Part shown: in pieces, positions 6,279 to 13,137 of the stretch
Numbering within the stretch: the first letter of the stretch is position 1
Layout of the letters: every line of letters starts with the position of its first letter
Assembly: GCA_964435475.1 (NCBI GenBank)
Contig: CAYSZB010000062.1
Coordinates: forward strand, 1 to 13,150
Source: CAYSZB01 sp964435475
Lineage (GTDB): Bacteria; Chloroflexota; Anaerolineae; Anaerolineales; Anaerolineaceae
DNA length: 13,150 nucleotides
Direction of reading: 5' to 3'
Notes under the pieces: model-generated
Database searches by the model: none
What the model was told of the DNA's origin: nothing
Seen by the model: the letters and a program-made list of their open reading frames with translations, nothing else
Made by a program: the position numbers and the translations under genes

Positions 6279-6914
6279 ATGTCCTATGATCTCCCTAATA
6301 CAAAAAGGACCAGGCATTCAGCGATCAAGGTGATTGCTTTCTTCCTGCTTATTGCCTTCGTCCTGCCGGCATTGGCTTGTTCTTATGGAAAAGAGGAACC
6401 TGCATGGGTCCCTGAAAACCCCAAACAATACACAGCTGAGACTACGCCAGTGGATGTTTACGTATTGGTCGATTCATCCGGCAATGTGGTCGATTTTGAT
6501 GAGCCCTATGCTTATGGTACCACTGCCAAATTGACCTATGTACTGCGTTTCTGGGATGCAGGCATATTGTTGCCTGGCTACGAGAAGGCAACCATCAGCA
6601 GGGTCTACACACCTTTCAGAATTAGTGCGATCAAACAAGAGATCGAAGCAGGTTTGTCAGAGGCAGAGAAAGCAGAGATCTATGCGCGCACATCATTCCC
6701 ATCTACCGAAGTACCTTTACATGAATTGACCTTCAATGGTGTAACTGACGGTCATTTTTATGGAACGAACTCTGAGACTGGAAATCAAATTATTGGATTT
6801 CTAAAATGGGAAGATAATGAGCGCCAAATGGGAGCAGTGCATGTGATCTTCACCGAGGATATCCAACAGGATTACGTAGTCCTGGGTGAGGAAGTGTTCT
6901 TTAATTGGCCTTGA
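6279..6914 (+). CDS. Exported, probably lipid-anchored protein of unknown function
   Basis: I do not recognise a family. From the ATG at 6279 (GAG-TGAGG ribosome binding sequence five bases upstream; an in-frame GTG at 6273 is less well placed) the protein has 211 residues. A basic start (Lys9, Arg10, Arg12, Lys17) and hydrophobic residues 18-30 lead to ALAC with Cys34, either an imperfect lipobox or a signal peptidase I site after ALA. The mature part is hydrophilic and acidic, without further membrane helices. It starts with a Pro-rich segment, then VDVYVLVDSSGNVVDFDEPYAY-like strand-and-turn sequence, a central helix rich in Glu and Ala (about 118-135) and a C-terminal strand-rich part. 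It likely acts outside the membrane. The gene converges on cdsA, with 38 bases between stops and no clear terminator. Confidence 0.75.
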   Translation: MSYDLPNTKRTRHSAIKVIAFFLLIAFVLPALACSYGKEEPAWVPENPKQYTAETTPVDVYVLVDSSGNVVDFDEPYAYGTTAKLTYVLRFWDAGILLPGYEKATISRVYTPFRISAIKQEIEAGLSEAEKAEIYARTSFPSTEVPLHELTFNGVTDGHFYGTNSETGNQIIGFLKWEDNERQMGAVHVIFTEDIQQDYVVLGEEVFFNWP

Positions 6915-6952
6915 GCCGGGCGAACTCTTAATCGTTGGGGGAATCAGCAGAT

Positions 6953-7765
6953 CTACAAACGCATGAGGAACAGGGTCGTGTAGTAGCCGATCAGGGCAGC
7001 CCAGATCCAGGTATCGATGCGGTCCAAAATGCCGCCATGCCCGGGGATCAGGTTGCTGGTATCTTTGACGCGGGCCGTGCGCTTGAACAGGCTGATCAGC
7101 AGGTCACCCAGGATCGTGGTCACAGAAAGCACTGCCCCCATAACCAGCCCATGCCACCAGAGCATCGTGGGCATCCAGATGTGCCATAACAGGGAGAGCA
7201 GCACACCAGCCAGCATGCCGAAGACGATCTCGCCAATAAAACCTGCCCAGCTCTTTTTGGGGCTGAGGCGTGGTGCCATTTTGGTCCTGCCCCAGAATTT
7301 TCCAAAGGTATAGCCGCCGGTGTCCGCCAGCCAGGTGATCGGCAGCGCCAGCAGCAACCACCAGCGACCGTCAGGCATGCTGCGCATGGTGATAAAGTAA
7401 CTGCCCACCCAGCCCAGGATCAGGATGACGGTCAGGTGCAGGCCAAAATTGACCGCAGCATCTTCGTCATTTTGCTGGTAGCGGATCAAGGCATAAAGTG
7501 CCACCCCAAAAAGGATCGCGCTGATCAGGATATCCGCATATTTGATGCCAAAGAGGATGCGGTGCAGGACAAAAAGCAAAACACCGCTTTCGATCACGAA
7601 AAATGAGGGGTTAAAGCCCATCGTCTTAAACAGGCGCCAGAATTCCCAGGCTGCCACGCCCAATACAGCAGCAATGAAGATGTAATAAGGAATTCCCCCG
7701 ATAAAGATCATTAATATCGTCAGGGGAATGAAAACAAGGATCGATTTTACCCGCGTCCAGAACAT
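6953..7765 (-). CDS. cdsA: Phosphatidate cytidylyltransferase (CDP-diglyceride synthase)
   Basis: This integral membrane enzyme makes CDP-diacylglycerol from CTP and phosphatidic acid, the activated precursor of phospholipids. From the ATG at 7765 it has 270 residues with about eight hydrophobic helices. The family signature is complete at 225-251 (SLFKR...KD...IPGHGGILDRID), with the conserved Lys-Asp and the second Asp pair. The earlier LADTGGYTFGKFWGR (146-160) and SPKKSWAG (168-175) segments are also family-typical. The reading frame is open for 48 more codons upstream, but that part overlaps uppS, and GGAGGGG at 7771-7777 lies five bases before the chosen ATG. It follows uppS by 22 bases on the same strand, the usual neighbour. 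It is the last gene of the string; in many genomes dxr and rseP follow, but here the strand changes. Confidence 0.95.
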   Translation of the reverse strand: MFWTRVKSILVFIPLTILMIFIGGIPYYIFIAAVLGVAAWEFWRLFKTMGFNPSFFVIESGVLLFVLHRILFGIKYADILISAILFGVALYALIRYQQNDEDAAVNFGLHLTVILILGWVGSYFITMRSMPDGRWWLLLALPITWLADTGGYTFGKFWGRTKMAPRLSPKKSWAGFIGEIVFGMLAGVLLSLLWHIWMPTMLWWHGLVMGAVLSVTTILGDLLISLFKRTARVKDTSNLIPGHGGILDRIDTWIWAALIGYYTTLFLMRL

Positions 7766-7770
7766 AACTA

Positions 7771-7777
7771 CCCCTCC
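7771..7777 (-). promoter_or_regulatory. Ribosome binding site deciding the cdsA start
   Basis: GGAGGGG on the minus strand, five bases before the ATG at 7765, places the start there and not at the far upstream in-frame codon within uppS. Confidence 0.75.
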
Positions 7778-7787
7778 AGGGATGTCG

Positions 7788-8513
7788 TTATCCTTTGCTT
7801 GACAGCCCGCCAAAGCGGCGTTCACGCCGACCAAAATCGTTGACCAGGTCTTTGAGCCATTTTTCGTCAAAATCCGGCCACAGGATCTCCGGGAAAGCCC
7901 ACTCGGCATAAACGCTCTGCCAGACGAGGAAATTGCTGGTGCGCTGCTCGCCGGATGTGCGGATCACCAGGTCGGGGTCGGGGATGCCGACGGTGAACAT
8001 GTAATCACTGACCAGTTCAGGGGTCACTGCTTCGGGATGGATGCCATCCGCCAGCATTTTACGGATGCCGGTGACGATCTCATCCCGCCCGCCATAATTG
8101 AATGCCAGGACCACAGTGATGACCTGGTTATCTTTGGTCAGTTCAATGGCTTTGCGCACCTTTTCTTCGAGCATCGGCCCCAGGCCGCTCAAATGGCCGA
8201 TATGCAACAGGCGGGCGCCTTCTTTGTGGAGTTCGATCGTCTCGCGGTCGATGTAATCGGAAAGAATGGCCATCAAGCCCCTGACCTCATCTTCGGGTCG
8301 CGACCAGTTTTCGGTCGAGAAGGCGTAAAAGGTCAGGTATTGAATGCCCATTTCCGCGGCAGCCCGGATCACGCGGCGCAGGTTCTCTGTGCCGGCGCGA
8401 TGCCCCGCCAGGCGCGGCAGGTTGCGCTGTTTTGCCCAGCGGCCGTTGCCGTCCATGATAAAGGCGACATGCCGTGGAATGTTGACGGTTGTTTCTTCCT
8501 GTTCTTTTGCCAT
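7788..8513 (-). CDS. uppS: Isoprenyl transferase, undecaprenyl diphosphate synthase type
   Basis: This cis-prenyltransferase adds isopentenyl diphosphate units to farnesyl diphosphate to make the C55 lipid carrier for peptidoglycan and other wall polymers. Residues 15-27 (HVAFIMDGNGRWA) hold the catalytic Asp21 and the phosphate-binding loop. Further family motifs are the LTFYAFSTENWSRP region (about 60-73), NYGGRDEI (about 139-146), and the C-terminal PDPDLVIRTSGEQRTSNFLVWQ and YAEWAFPEILWPDF. The 241-residue length is normal. It starts 6 bases after the frr stop, with its ribosome binding region inside the end of frr, so the two are probably translationally coupled; cdsA follows. Chain length (C50, C55) cannot be read from sequence alone, but context favours the essential wall carrier. 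Confidence 0.96.
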   Translation of the reverse strand: MAKEQEETTVNIPRHVAFIMDGNGRWAKQRNLPRLAGHRAGTENLRRVIRAAAEMGIQYLTFYAFSTENWSRPEDEVRGLMAILSDYIDRETIELHKEGARLLHIGHLSGLGPMLEEKVRKAIELTKDNQVITVVLAFNYGGRDEIVTGIRKMLADGIHPEAVTPELVSDYMFTVGIPDPDLVIRTSGEQRTSNFLVWQSVYAEWAFPEILWPDFDEKWLKDLVNDFGRRERRFGGLSSKG

Positions 8514-8519
8514 TAAAGC

Positions 8520-9077
8520 CTAGACTTCCATCACTTCCTTCTGTTTGCGCTCACCGATGCCATCGATCTCCTCGATCATCAGGTCGGTCAGGTTCTGCAG
8601 GTCCTCTTCAGCGCGCTTCAGGTCATCCTTGGCGATCAGTTTCTCGTTCTCAAATTCGCGCAGGTCTTTCAAAGCATCGCGGCGGATATTACGCACCTGC
8701 ACACGGCCTTCCTCCAGGCGGACATGCACCACCTTGACCAGTTCACGCCGTCGTTCCTCGGTGGGTATCGGCAGGTTCAGGCGGATGACTTTGCCGTCAT
8801 TGTTGGGTGTCAGGTTCAGGTCGGAGGCCAAAATGGCGTGTTCAATATTGCGCAGCGACTTCGGGTCGAATGGGCGGATGAGCAGTTGGCGTGGTTCAGG
8901 CACACTGATCATTGCCAGCTGGATGAGGGGCGTGACCGCCCCGTAATAATCCACACCCAGTTTTTCGACCAGCCCCGGTGAGGCACGCCCGGTGCGGATG
9001 ACTGACAAATCCTCTTCAAGCGAGAGGATCGCTTTCTGCATGGCATTTTCCGATTCTTTAATTGTTTCTTTGATCAT
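8520..9077 (-). CDS. frr: Ribosome recycling factor
   Basis: RRF splits post-termination ribosomes together with EF-G. The 185-residue length is exactly that of the family. The N-terminal helix contains the conserved RTGRASP (about 28-34), followed by the strand domain II with YYGAVTPLIQLAMISVPEPRQLLIRPFD and then LNLTPNNDGKVIRLNLPIPTEERRRELVK, a family hallmark; the rest is the long three-helix bundle. AAGGAGGT precedes the ATG at a good distance, one of the strongest ribosome binding sites in the window. The gene has a 107-base gap upstream and a 6-base gap to uppS. In most genomes pyrH is directly upstream; here a degV-family gene and a CrtO-like gene lie between. Confidence 0.98.
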   Translation of the reverse strand: MIKETIKESENAMQKAILSLEEDLSVIRTGRASPGLVEKLGVDYYGAVTPLIQLAMISVPEPRQLLIRPFDPKSLRNIEHAILASDLNLTPNNDGKVIRLNLPIPTEERRRELVKVVHVRLEEGRVQVRNIRRDALKDLREFENEKLIAKDDLKRAEEDLQNLTDLMIEEIDGIGERKQKEVMEV

Positions 9078-9184
9078 AGGTACCTCCTTAAAAAGTCCAG
9101 GATGATATCGGGGTAAGGATACCCTAAAAGTGAATTAAATAAAAGTGTATCGCAGTAGAGAATCTCATGTATTTCAAACTACCT
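9078..9184 (-). promoter_or_regulatory. frr upstream region
   Basis: This 107-base AT-rich interval holds a 5-bp hairpin (9111-9115 with 9120-9124) and the strong ribosome binding site of frr. A promoter is likely because of the gap and composition, but I cannot assign -35 and -10 boxes with confidence. Confidence 0.3.
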
Positions 9185-9700
9185 TCAACCCCGGAGGGGA
9201 CCATTTGGCCTATCGGGTGAATGGGATGTGCGCTGCAGTTTGCGTAAGCGTGGGCGGTTGAAGCGCTGCAGGATGACCGGGCCAATGTTGAAGAGGAAGG
9301 CAAACAACAGCATGATCCAACCCACCGGGTAAGGGTTCCACAGGAAAAAAAGAAAGCCCGGCAGGATCAACAGCCAGTGGCATATCTCGGCGCGGATGCT
9401 TTCTTTCAGCCAGTGATCGAGGCTTTCCGGGCGGCGGTCAGGCAGTTTTTCAAGCGACAGGTTGGCATCAAACATCTTCCCGCCATTGGGAATGTGCTGT
9501 TTCCAGGTGCGCACATGAAACAACTGCTCATAGATCTGCCCTTCCTTTTCCCACCGGGATGCCATAAAGAACCTGCCCTGAGGGTTGAGCCAGCGGTCCG
9601 GGATGCGCGAGCACAGGAAGGAGATGCCCATGTTGAAAACCAGCCAGGCCAGGATGTCCAGGATGAGGGTCAGCAGTGGGAAAAAGAAAAAGATCTGCAT
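9185..9700 (-). CDS. CrtO-like membrane protein (glycosyl-4,4'-diaponeurosporenoate acyltransferase family)
   Basis: The protein resembles the small membrane acyltransferase family named after CrtO of Staphylococcus, which acylates a glycosyl carotenoid in staphyloxanthin synthesis. Family-like traits, recalled from memory, are a first membrane helix (about 3-25), RWEKEGQIYEQLFHVRTWKQHIPNGG (49-74), IRAEICHW (102-109), two closely spaced hydrophobic segments (about 108-122 and 125-142) and the end NIGPVILQRFNRPRL (138-152). The 171-residue length agrees. No carotenoid genes are nearby, so a carotenoid role is not supported; many homologues with the same name are in genomes without that pathway. 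Its position among lipid-carrier and phospholipid genes (uppS, cdsA) hints at acylation of some envelope lipid, an inference. No good ribosome binding site is visible. It lies 66 bases after the degV-family gene on the same strand. Confidence 0.65.
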   Translation of the reverse strand: MQIFFFFPLLTLILDILAWLVFNMGISFLCSRIPDRWLNPQGRFFMASRWEKEGQIYEQLFHVRTWKQHIPNGGKMFDANLSLEKLPDRRPESLDHWLKESIRAEICHWLLILPGFLFFLWNPYPVGWIMLLFAFLFNIGPVILQRFNRPRLRKLQRTSHSPDRPNGPLRG

Positions 9701-9766
9701 GGCAGCAGTTTATTACAGTTTAAAAAGGATCCTGGGGGAATGCAGGGCTGTCCGTTGGCATGGGGG

Positions 9767-10618
9767 TCAATCCTCCGAATAGCCGCACAAACCAACCGCG
9801 CCGGGACCGGTGTGGATGCCCATGGCAGTGTTGGTGGAATTCACCAGCAGTTCCAGGGGGTCATATTCTGCGCGGATCTTTTCTGCCATCTCTTGGGCAG
9901 TATCAGCTGCATCGCCGTGCAAAACAGCGACACGCAACAGTTTTTTACCCTTGAAACGGGAAAAGAATTGGCGGTGCAGCAGGTCAACCAGCGCCCGGTA
10001 TGACCTTGCCAGACCTACCGGTTCCACACGGCTATCGCGGTGGTCAAAAGCCACGATCGGCTTGATCCTCAGCAGGGAACCCGCCCATTTGGCAGCCGCC
10101 CCCAGGCGCCCACCCCGCTGCAAGTATTCCAGGGTCTCCATGCCAACCATCTGGCTGATCTTTTTGCGGACGCGGTTGATGTTATCAAGAATACCCTGCA
10201 CGGTCTGCCCTCCCGCTTCACGGGCACGTGCAGCTGCCAACACCTGCCAACCCATGCCCATCGATGTTGCGTGGGTATCGACCACGGTGACCGGGATCCT
10301 GTAGTCCTGGGCTGCCTGGCTGGCACTATTGTAGGTGCCGCTGAGCACACTACTCAATGTCATCACCAGCAGCTCATCCGCACCAGTGTCCGCTGCGTGA
10401 TCATAGACCTCTTTGAAGTCGTTCTCGGTTGCCTGGGATGTATGCATGGTGGTGTGGTTGGTTGCCAGGCGGGCATAGAACTCTTTTGGATGGATATCGA
10501 CCCCATCGCGATACTGCTGCCCGTCAATGGTCAGCCTGAGCGGCACAACGCCAATATCATATTGCTCAACCAGGGACTGTGGAATATCACACGTGCTATC
10601 AGTGATGATCTTGATCAT
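9767..10618 (-). CDS. DegV family fatty-acid-binding protein
   Basis: DegV proteins bind a single fatty acid; in Gram-positive bacteria the FakB members present it to the FakA kinase for phosphorylation. The 283 residues show the family layout: ITDSTCDIP at 5-13, the fatty-acid carboxylate-contacting T60-S61-Q62 segment (here TSQAT where many members have TSQPS), SSVLSGTYNSA (89-99), TLEYLQRGGRLG (162-173), LLRIKPIV (182-189) and HTGPGAVGL (269-277). No FakA gene is visible in the window. The gene starts 32 bases after the pyrH stop, on the same strand, and no Shine-Dalgarno sequence is visible before the ATG. Fatty-acid binding is a family-based expectation; a role in phospholipid synthesis would fit the neighbouring cdsA but is an inference. 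Confidence 0.92.
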   Translation of the reverse strand: MIKIITDSTCDIPQSLVEQYDIGVVPLRLTIDGQQYRDGVDIHPKEFYARLATNHTTMHTSQATENDFKEVYDHAADTGADELLVMTLSSVLSGTYNSASQAAQDYRIPVTVVDTHATSMGMGWQVLAAARAREAGGQTVQGILDNINRVRKKISQMVGMETLEYLQRGGRLGAAAKWAGSLLRIKPIVAFDHRDSRVEPVGLARSYRALVDLLHRQFFSRFKGKKLLRVAVLHGDAADTAQEMAEKIRAEYDPLELLVNSTNTAMGIHTGPGAVGLCGYSED

Positions 10619-10650
10619 TTGAAGTTAGCGATACCAATAATTTCGTGGGT

Positions 10651-11379
10651 TCACATGGACACCAGGGTGCCCACCTGTTCACCTTTGAGGGCTTTGATCA
10701 ATACCTCGTCGTCCCACAGGTTGAGCACCAGGATCGGCAGGTTGTTTTCCATGCACAGCGAGATGGCGGTGCTGTCCATGACCTCGAGGCGTTTGTTGAG
10801 TGTATCAATGTAGGTCAGTTGGTCGAACTTCACCGCATCCGCGAAGCGTTTGGGGTCTTTGTCATATACCCCATCCACCTTGGTGGCTTTGATCAGCACG
10901 TCGGCATCGATCTCCATGGCACGCAGGGCGGCGGCGGTGTCGGTCGAGAAGTAGGGGTTGCCCGTGCCGGCGCCAAAGATCACCACCAGGTTCTGTTCGA
11001 GGTGGTGGATCGCCCGGCGGCGGATATAAGGCTCGGCAACAGCACGCATCTCGATCGCCGATTGCACACGCGTCCAGACACCGATGCGTTCCAGTGCATC
11101 CATCAGCGCCAGGGCGTTCATCACTGTCGCCAGCATGCCCATGTAGTCCGCTGTTGCGCGGTCCATGCCGGCATCCAGCCCACTGGCGCCGCGCCACAGG
11201 TTGCCTGCACCGATAACGATGGCAATGCCCACATCCATGTCATGCACCTGTTTGACCAGGTTGGCAATGTGGGCCGCCCGCTGTGGGTCTATGCCACAGC
11301 CGTTTTCGGGTGCCAGGGCTTCACCGCTGATCTTGAGTAAAATGCGCTTGTATTTCAAACCGTTTGTGCTTTCGCTCAT
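10651..11379 (-). CDS. pyrH: UMP kinase
   Basis: UMP kinase phosphorylates UMP to UDP with ATP, a hexameric amino-acid-kinase-fold enzyme of pyrimidine synthesis. Visible motifs are LLKISGEAL (14-22), the phosphate-binding GAGN (57-60; many members have GGGN), LWRG (61-64), DYMGMLATVMNALAL (78-92), FGAGTGNPYFSTDTAA (135-150), KATKVDGVYDKDPK (164-177) and MDSTAI (201-206). The 242-residue length is typical. AAGGAG precedes the ATG at six bases. The gene is separated from tsf by a hairpin with a T run, so its expression may be lower than that of rpsB-tsf or come from another promoter. Confidence 0.98.
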   Translation of the reverse strand: MSESTNGLKYKRILLKISGEALAPENGCGIDPQRAAHIANLVKQVHDMDVGIAIVIGAGNLWRGASGLDAGMDRATADYMGMLATVMNALALMDALERIGVWTRVQSAIEMRAVAEPYIRRRAIHHLEQNLVVIFGAGTGNPYFSTDTAAALRAMEIDADVLIKATKVDGVYDKDPKRFADAVKFDQLTYIDTLNKRLEVMDSTAISLCMENNLPILVLNLWDDEVLIKALKGEQVGTLVSM

Positions 11380-11395
11380 GCATGCTCCTTGATCA

Positions 11396-11426
11396 TAAAA
11401 ATAGAGCCAACCTTACGGTTGGCTCT
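11396..11426 (-). terminator. Terminator or attenuator between tsf and pyrH
   Basis: A perfect 10-bp stem (11403-11412 with 11417-11426, 4-base loop) begins 5 bases after the tsf stop and is followed on the minus strand by ATTTTTAT. The pyrH ribosome binding site lies right after it, so it either ends the rpsB-tsf transcript or lets some polymerases through to pyrH. Confidence 0.8.
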
Positions 11427-11431
11427 TCATC

Positions 11432-12058
11432 TTACTCTTGCGTTCCCTCTTCGGCCACCTGGGTGGTCTCACCCAGTGCCCAGCGCTGGAAGCGGCGCAC
11501 GACGATCTTTTCGCCAAGGGCGCTGACGCGGTCGTTGATGATGTCACTGACCGTGCGTTTGTCATCGCGGATGTACTTCTGGTTCAACAGTACGTTTTCA
11601 TCACGGAACTTCTTCATGAAGCCTTCAACGATCTTGGGGATGATGGCCTCGGGTTTGCCTTCTTCGCGGACACGCTCGGTGATGATGCGGGTCTCTTCGG
11701 CAAGGACCTCTTCAGGGATCAGGTCATCAGAAATGAACTTGGGGTTGGCAGCAGCGATCTGCAGGGCGATCTCGTGGGCCAACTCGCGGAAGTCTTTTGA
11801 CTTGCCAACGAAATCGGTCTCACAGTTGACCTCCACCATCACCACCAGGCGCCCATCGGCATGGGTGTAGACTTCGATGATGCCTTCGGAAGCAATGCGC
11901 TCGGCACGTTTTTCAGCAGTCTTCAGGCCTTTCTCGCGCAACACATCCAGCGCCAGGTCAAAATCGCCTTTGGTATCCTGCAAGGCCTGCCGGCAGTCCA
12001 TAATGCCACAGCCGGTCTTTTCCCGCAGGGCTTTGATCATATCAATTGTAATTTCCAT
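11432..12058 (-). CDS. tsf: Elongation factor Ts (short form)
   Basis: EF-Ts regenerates EF-Tu-GTP by expelling GDP. The N-terminal UBA-like region is typical (residues 1-50, with LREKTGCGIMDCRQAL and ALDVLREKGL), and the TDFV motif that contacts EF-Tu is at 81-84 (EVNCETDFV). The 208-residue length is well below the 283 of E. coli but close to the short EF-Ts of Thermus, with one core subdomain reduced. AGGAAA precedes the ATG. It follows rpsB by 27 bases, the near-universal partner, and ends at a hairpin terminator. Confidence 0.97.
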   Translation of the reverse strand: MEITIDMIKALREKTGCGIMDCRQALQDTKGDFDLALDVLREKGLKTAEKRAERIASEGIIEVYTHADGRLVVMVEVNCETDFVGKSKDFRELAHEIALQIAAANPKFISDDLIPEEVLAEETRIITERVREEGKPEAIIPKIVEGFMKKFRDENVLLNQKYIRDDKRTVSDIINDRVSALGEKIVVRRFQRWALGETTQVAEEGTQE

Positions 12059-12085
12059 AATTTATTTCCTGTTAACTCGATTTTA

Positions 12086-12976
12086 CTACTTGATCTCGTC
12101 CTCGTCAGAGGCTTTTTCCAACAATTCTTCTTCGATCGCTTCAGCGATCTCTTCAGTGATCTCTTTCGGGGCGATCTTGGCCAGTGTGGAAGAACCCAGC
12201 AGGTCTTCATCATTGAGATCGATATCTTCATCGATCTTGCGGCTGATCACAGATTGGGTTTCGGGGATCATTTCTTCTTCCATGTCCTTGCGTTCCATCC
12301 TGCCCTGTTCCACGGCATCGGCAATGCGCCCGACCAGCAGGGTGATGGCGCGGATGGCGTCATCGTTGCTGGGGATGATGTAGTCGATCGGGCGGGGGTC
12401 ACAGTTGGTGTCCACCAGGGCGACGATCGGGATGTTCTTGACATTGGATTCATGCACTGCGGTTGCTTCGCGTTCGATGTCAACAATGAAAACCAGGTCA
12501 GGCAGGTTTTTCATGTTGCGCACACCGGAAAGGCGCTTCTTGAGACGGGTGATCTCGCGTTGGATGAGAAGACCTTCCTTCTTGGTCAGTTCATTGATCT
12601 CACCTGTGTCGAACATCTTTTCCAGGCGTTCCAGTTCACGGATACGCTGCTGGATGGTGCTCCAGTTGGTCAGGGTGCCGCCCAGCCAACGTTCGTTGAC
12701 ATAAGGCATCCCACAGCGATCTGCTTCGCGCTGGATGGTTTCCTGTGCCTGGCGTTTGGTGCCGACAAAGAGGATCGTGCCGCCATCAGCGACACAGGCG
12801 CGCACCACATTGAAGGCTTCGTCCAGCAATTTGACGGTCTGCTGGAGATCGAGGATGTGGATGCCATTGCGTTCGGTGAAGATGTACGGACGCATCATGG
12901 GGTTCCATTTATTCGTGCGGTGACCGAAATGCACGCCGCTCTCGAGGAGCGCTTTCATAGATACTGCTGGTGACAT
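12086..12976 (-). CDS. rpsB: Small ribosomal subunit protein S2
   Basis: S2 joins the 30S subunit late and helps bind S1. Family motifs are SMKALLESGVHFGHRTNKWNPMM (6-28), GTILFVGTKRQAQ (66-78), YVNERWLGGTLTNW (92-105), a coiled-coil stretch with KKEGLL (132-137) and RMKNLPDLVF-like (154-163), and VALVDTNCDP (186-194) with the CDP/IDYIIPSNDDA segment. The 296 residues exceed E. coli's 241: from about residue 228 there is a Glu- and Asp-rich, lysine-poor tail of about 70 residues. Such tails occur in some S2 proteins of Chloroflexota and others, as far as I recall. AAAGGAG stands ten bases before the ATG. It is the first gene of the string and has its own promoter and leader. Confidence 0.98.
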   Translation of the reverse strand: MSPAVSMKALLESGVHFGHRTNKWNPMMRPYIFTERNGIHILDLQQTVKLLDEAFNVVRACVADGGTILFVGTKRQAQETIQREADRCGMPYVNERWLGGTLTNWSTIQQRIRELERLEKMFDTGEINELTKKEGLLIQREITRLKKRLSGVRNMKNLPDLVFIVDIEREATAVHESNVKNIPIVALVDTNCDPRPIDYIIPSNDDAIRAITLLVGRIADAVEQGRMERKDMEEEMIPETQSVISRKIDEDIDLNDEDLLGSSTLAKIAPKEITEEIAEAIEEELLEKASDEDEIK

Positions 12977-13100
12977 GGCTATATAACTCCTTTGCGTTTA
13001 GCCGCCGCCCCTGTTTTTCCACTGCCCATCACCCATCATATGGGCACGCAAGGCAGTTCTGCAGGAGCGTGTGTAATAGTGTCCCTGGTTTCCCAGAGCG
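12977..13100 (-). promoter_or_regulatory. Structured leader of the rpsB mRNA
   Basis: The leader can form two mutually exclusive stems: GCCCAT with ATGGGC (13024-13029 with 13040-13045) and ACTGCC with GGCAGT (13021-13026 with 13052-13057), which share bases. A short CTGG-GAAA-CCAG hairpin with a GNRA tetraloop lies nearer the start site (about 13084-13095). S2 autoregulates its mRNA through leader structure in some bacteria; here that is an inference. Confidence 0.45.
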
Positions 13101-13106
13101 GTGGAT

Positions 13107-13137
13107 AGTATACCATAAAAAAATGGCCAGGAGTCAA
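13107..13137 (-). promoter_or_regulatory. Promoter of rpsB-tsf
   Basis: On the minus strand TATACT (13107-13112) is preceded by TG-G, an extended -10, and TTGACT lies at 13132-13137. The spacer is 19 bases, longer than ideal, but the extended -10 may compensate. The start site should be near 13100. Confidence 0.65.

Noticed and set aside
7766..7909. Upstream extension of cdsA by 48 codons
   Set aside because: It would overlap uppS by 122 bases, is hydrophilic and not family-like, while the ATG at 7765 has an excellent ribosome binding site.
10040..10813. Plus-strand frame of 257 codons opposite the degV-family gene
   Set aside because: Antisense shadow spanning two real genes and their gap; no recognisable motif.
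10645..11340. Plus-strand frame of 231 codons opposite pyrH
   Set aside because: Antisense of a certain UMP kinase gene; no ribosome binding site or family resemblance.
11861..12973. Long plus-strand open frame (370 codons) opposite rpsB and the start of tsf
   Set aside because: It is the antisense shadow of rpsB; codon bias of the real gene keeps the other strand open. The S2 product is unambiguous on the minus strand.
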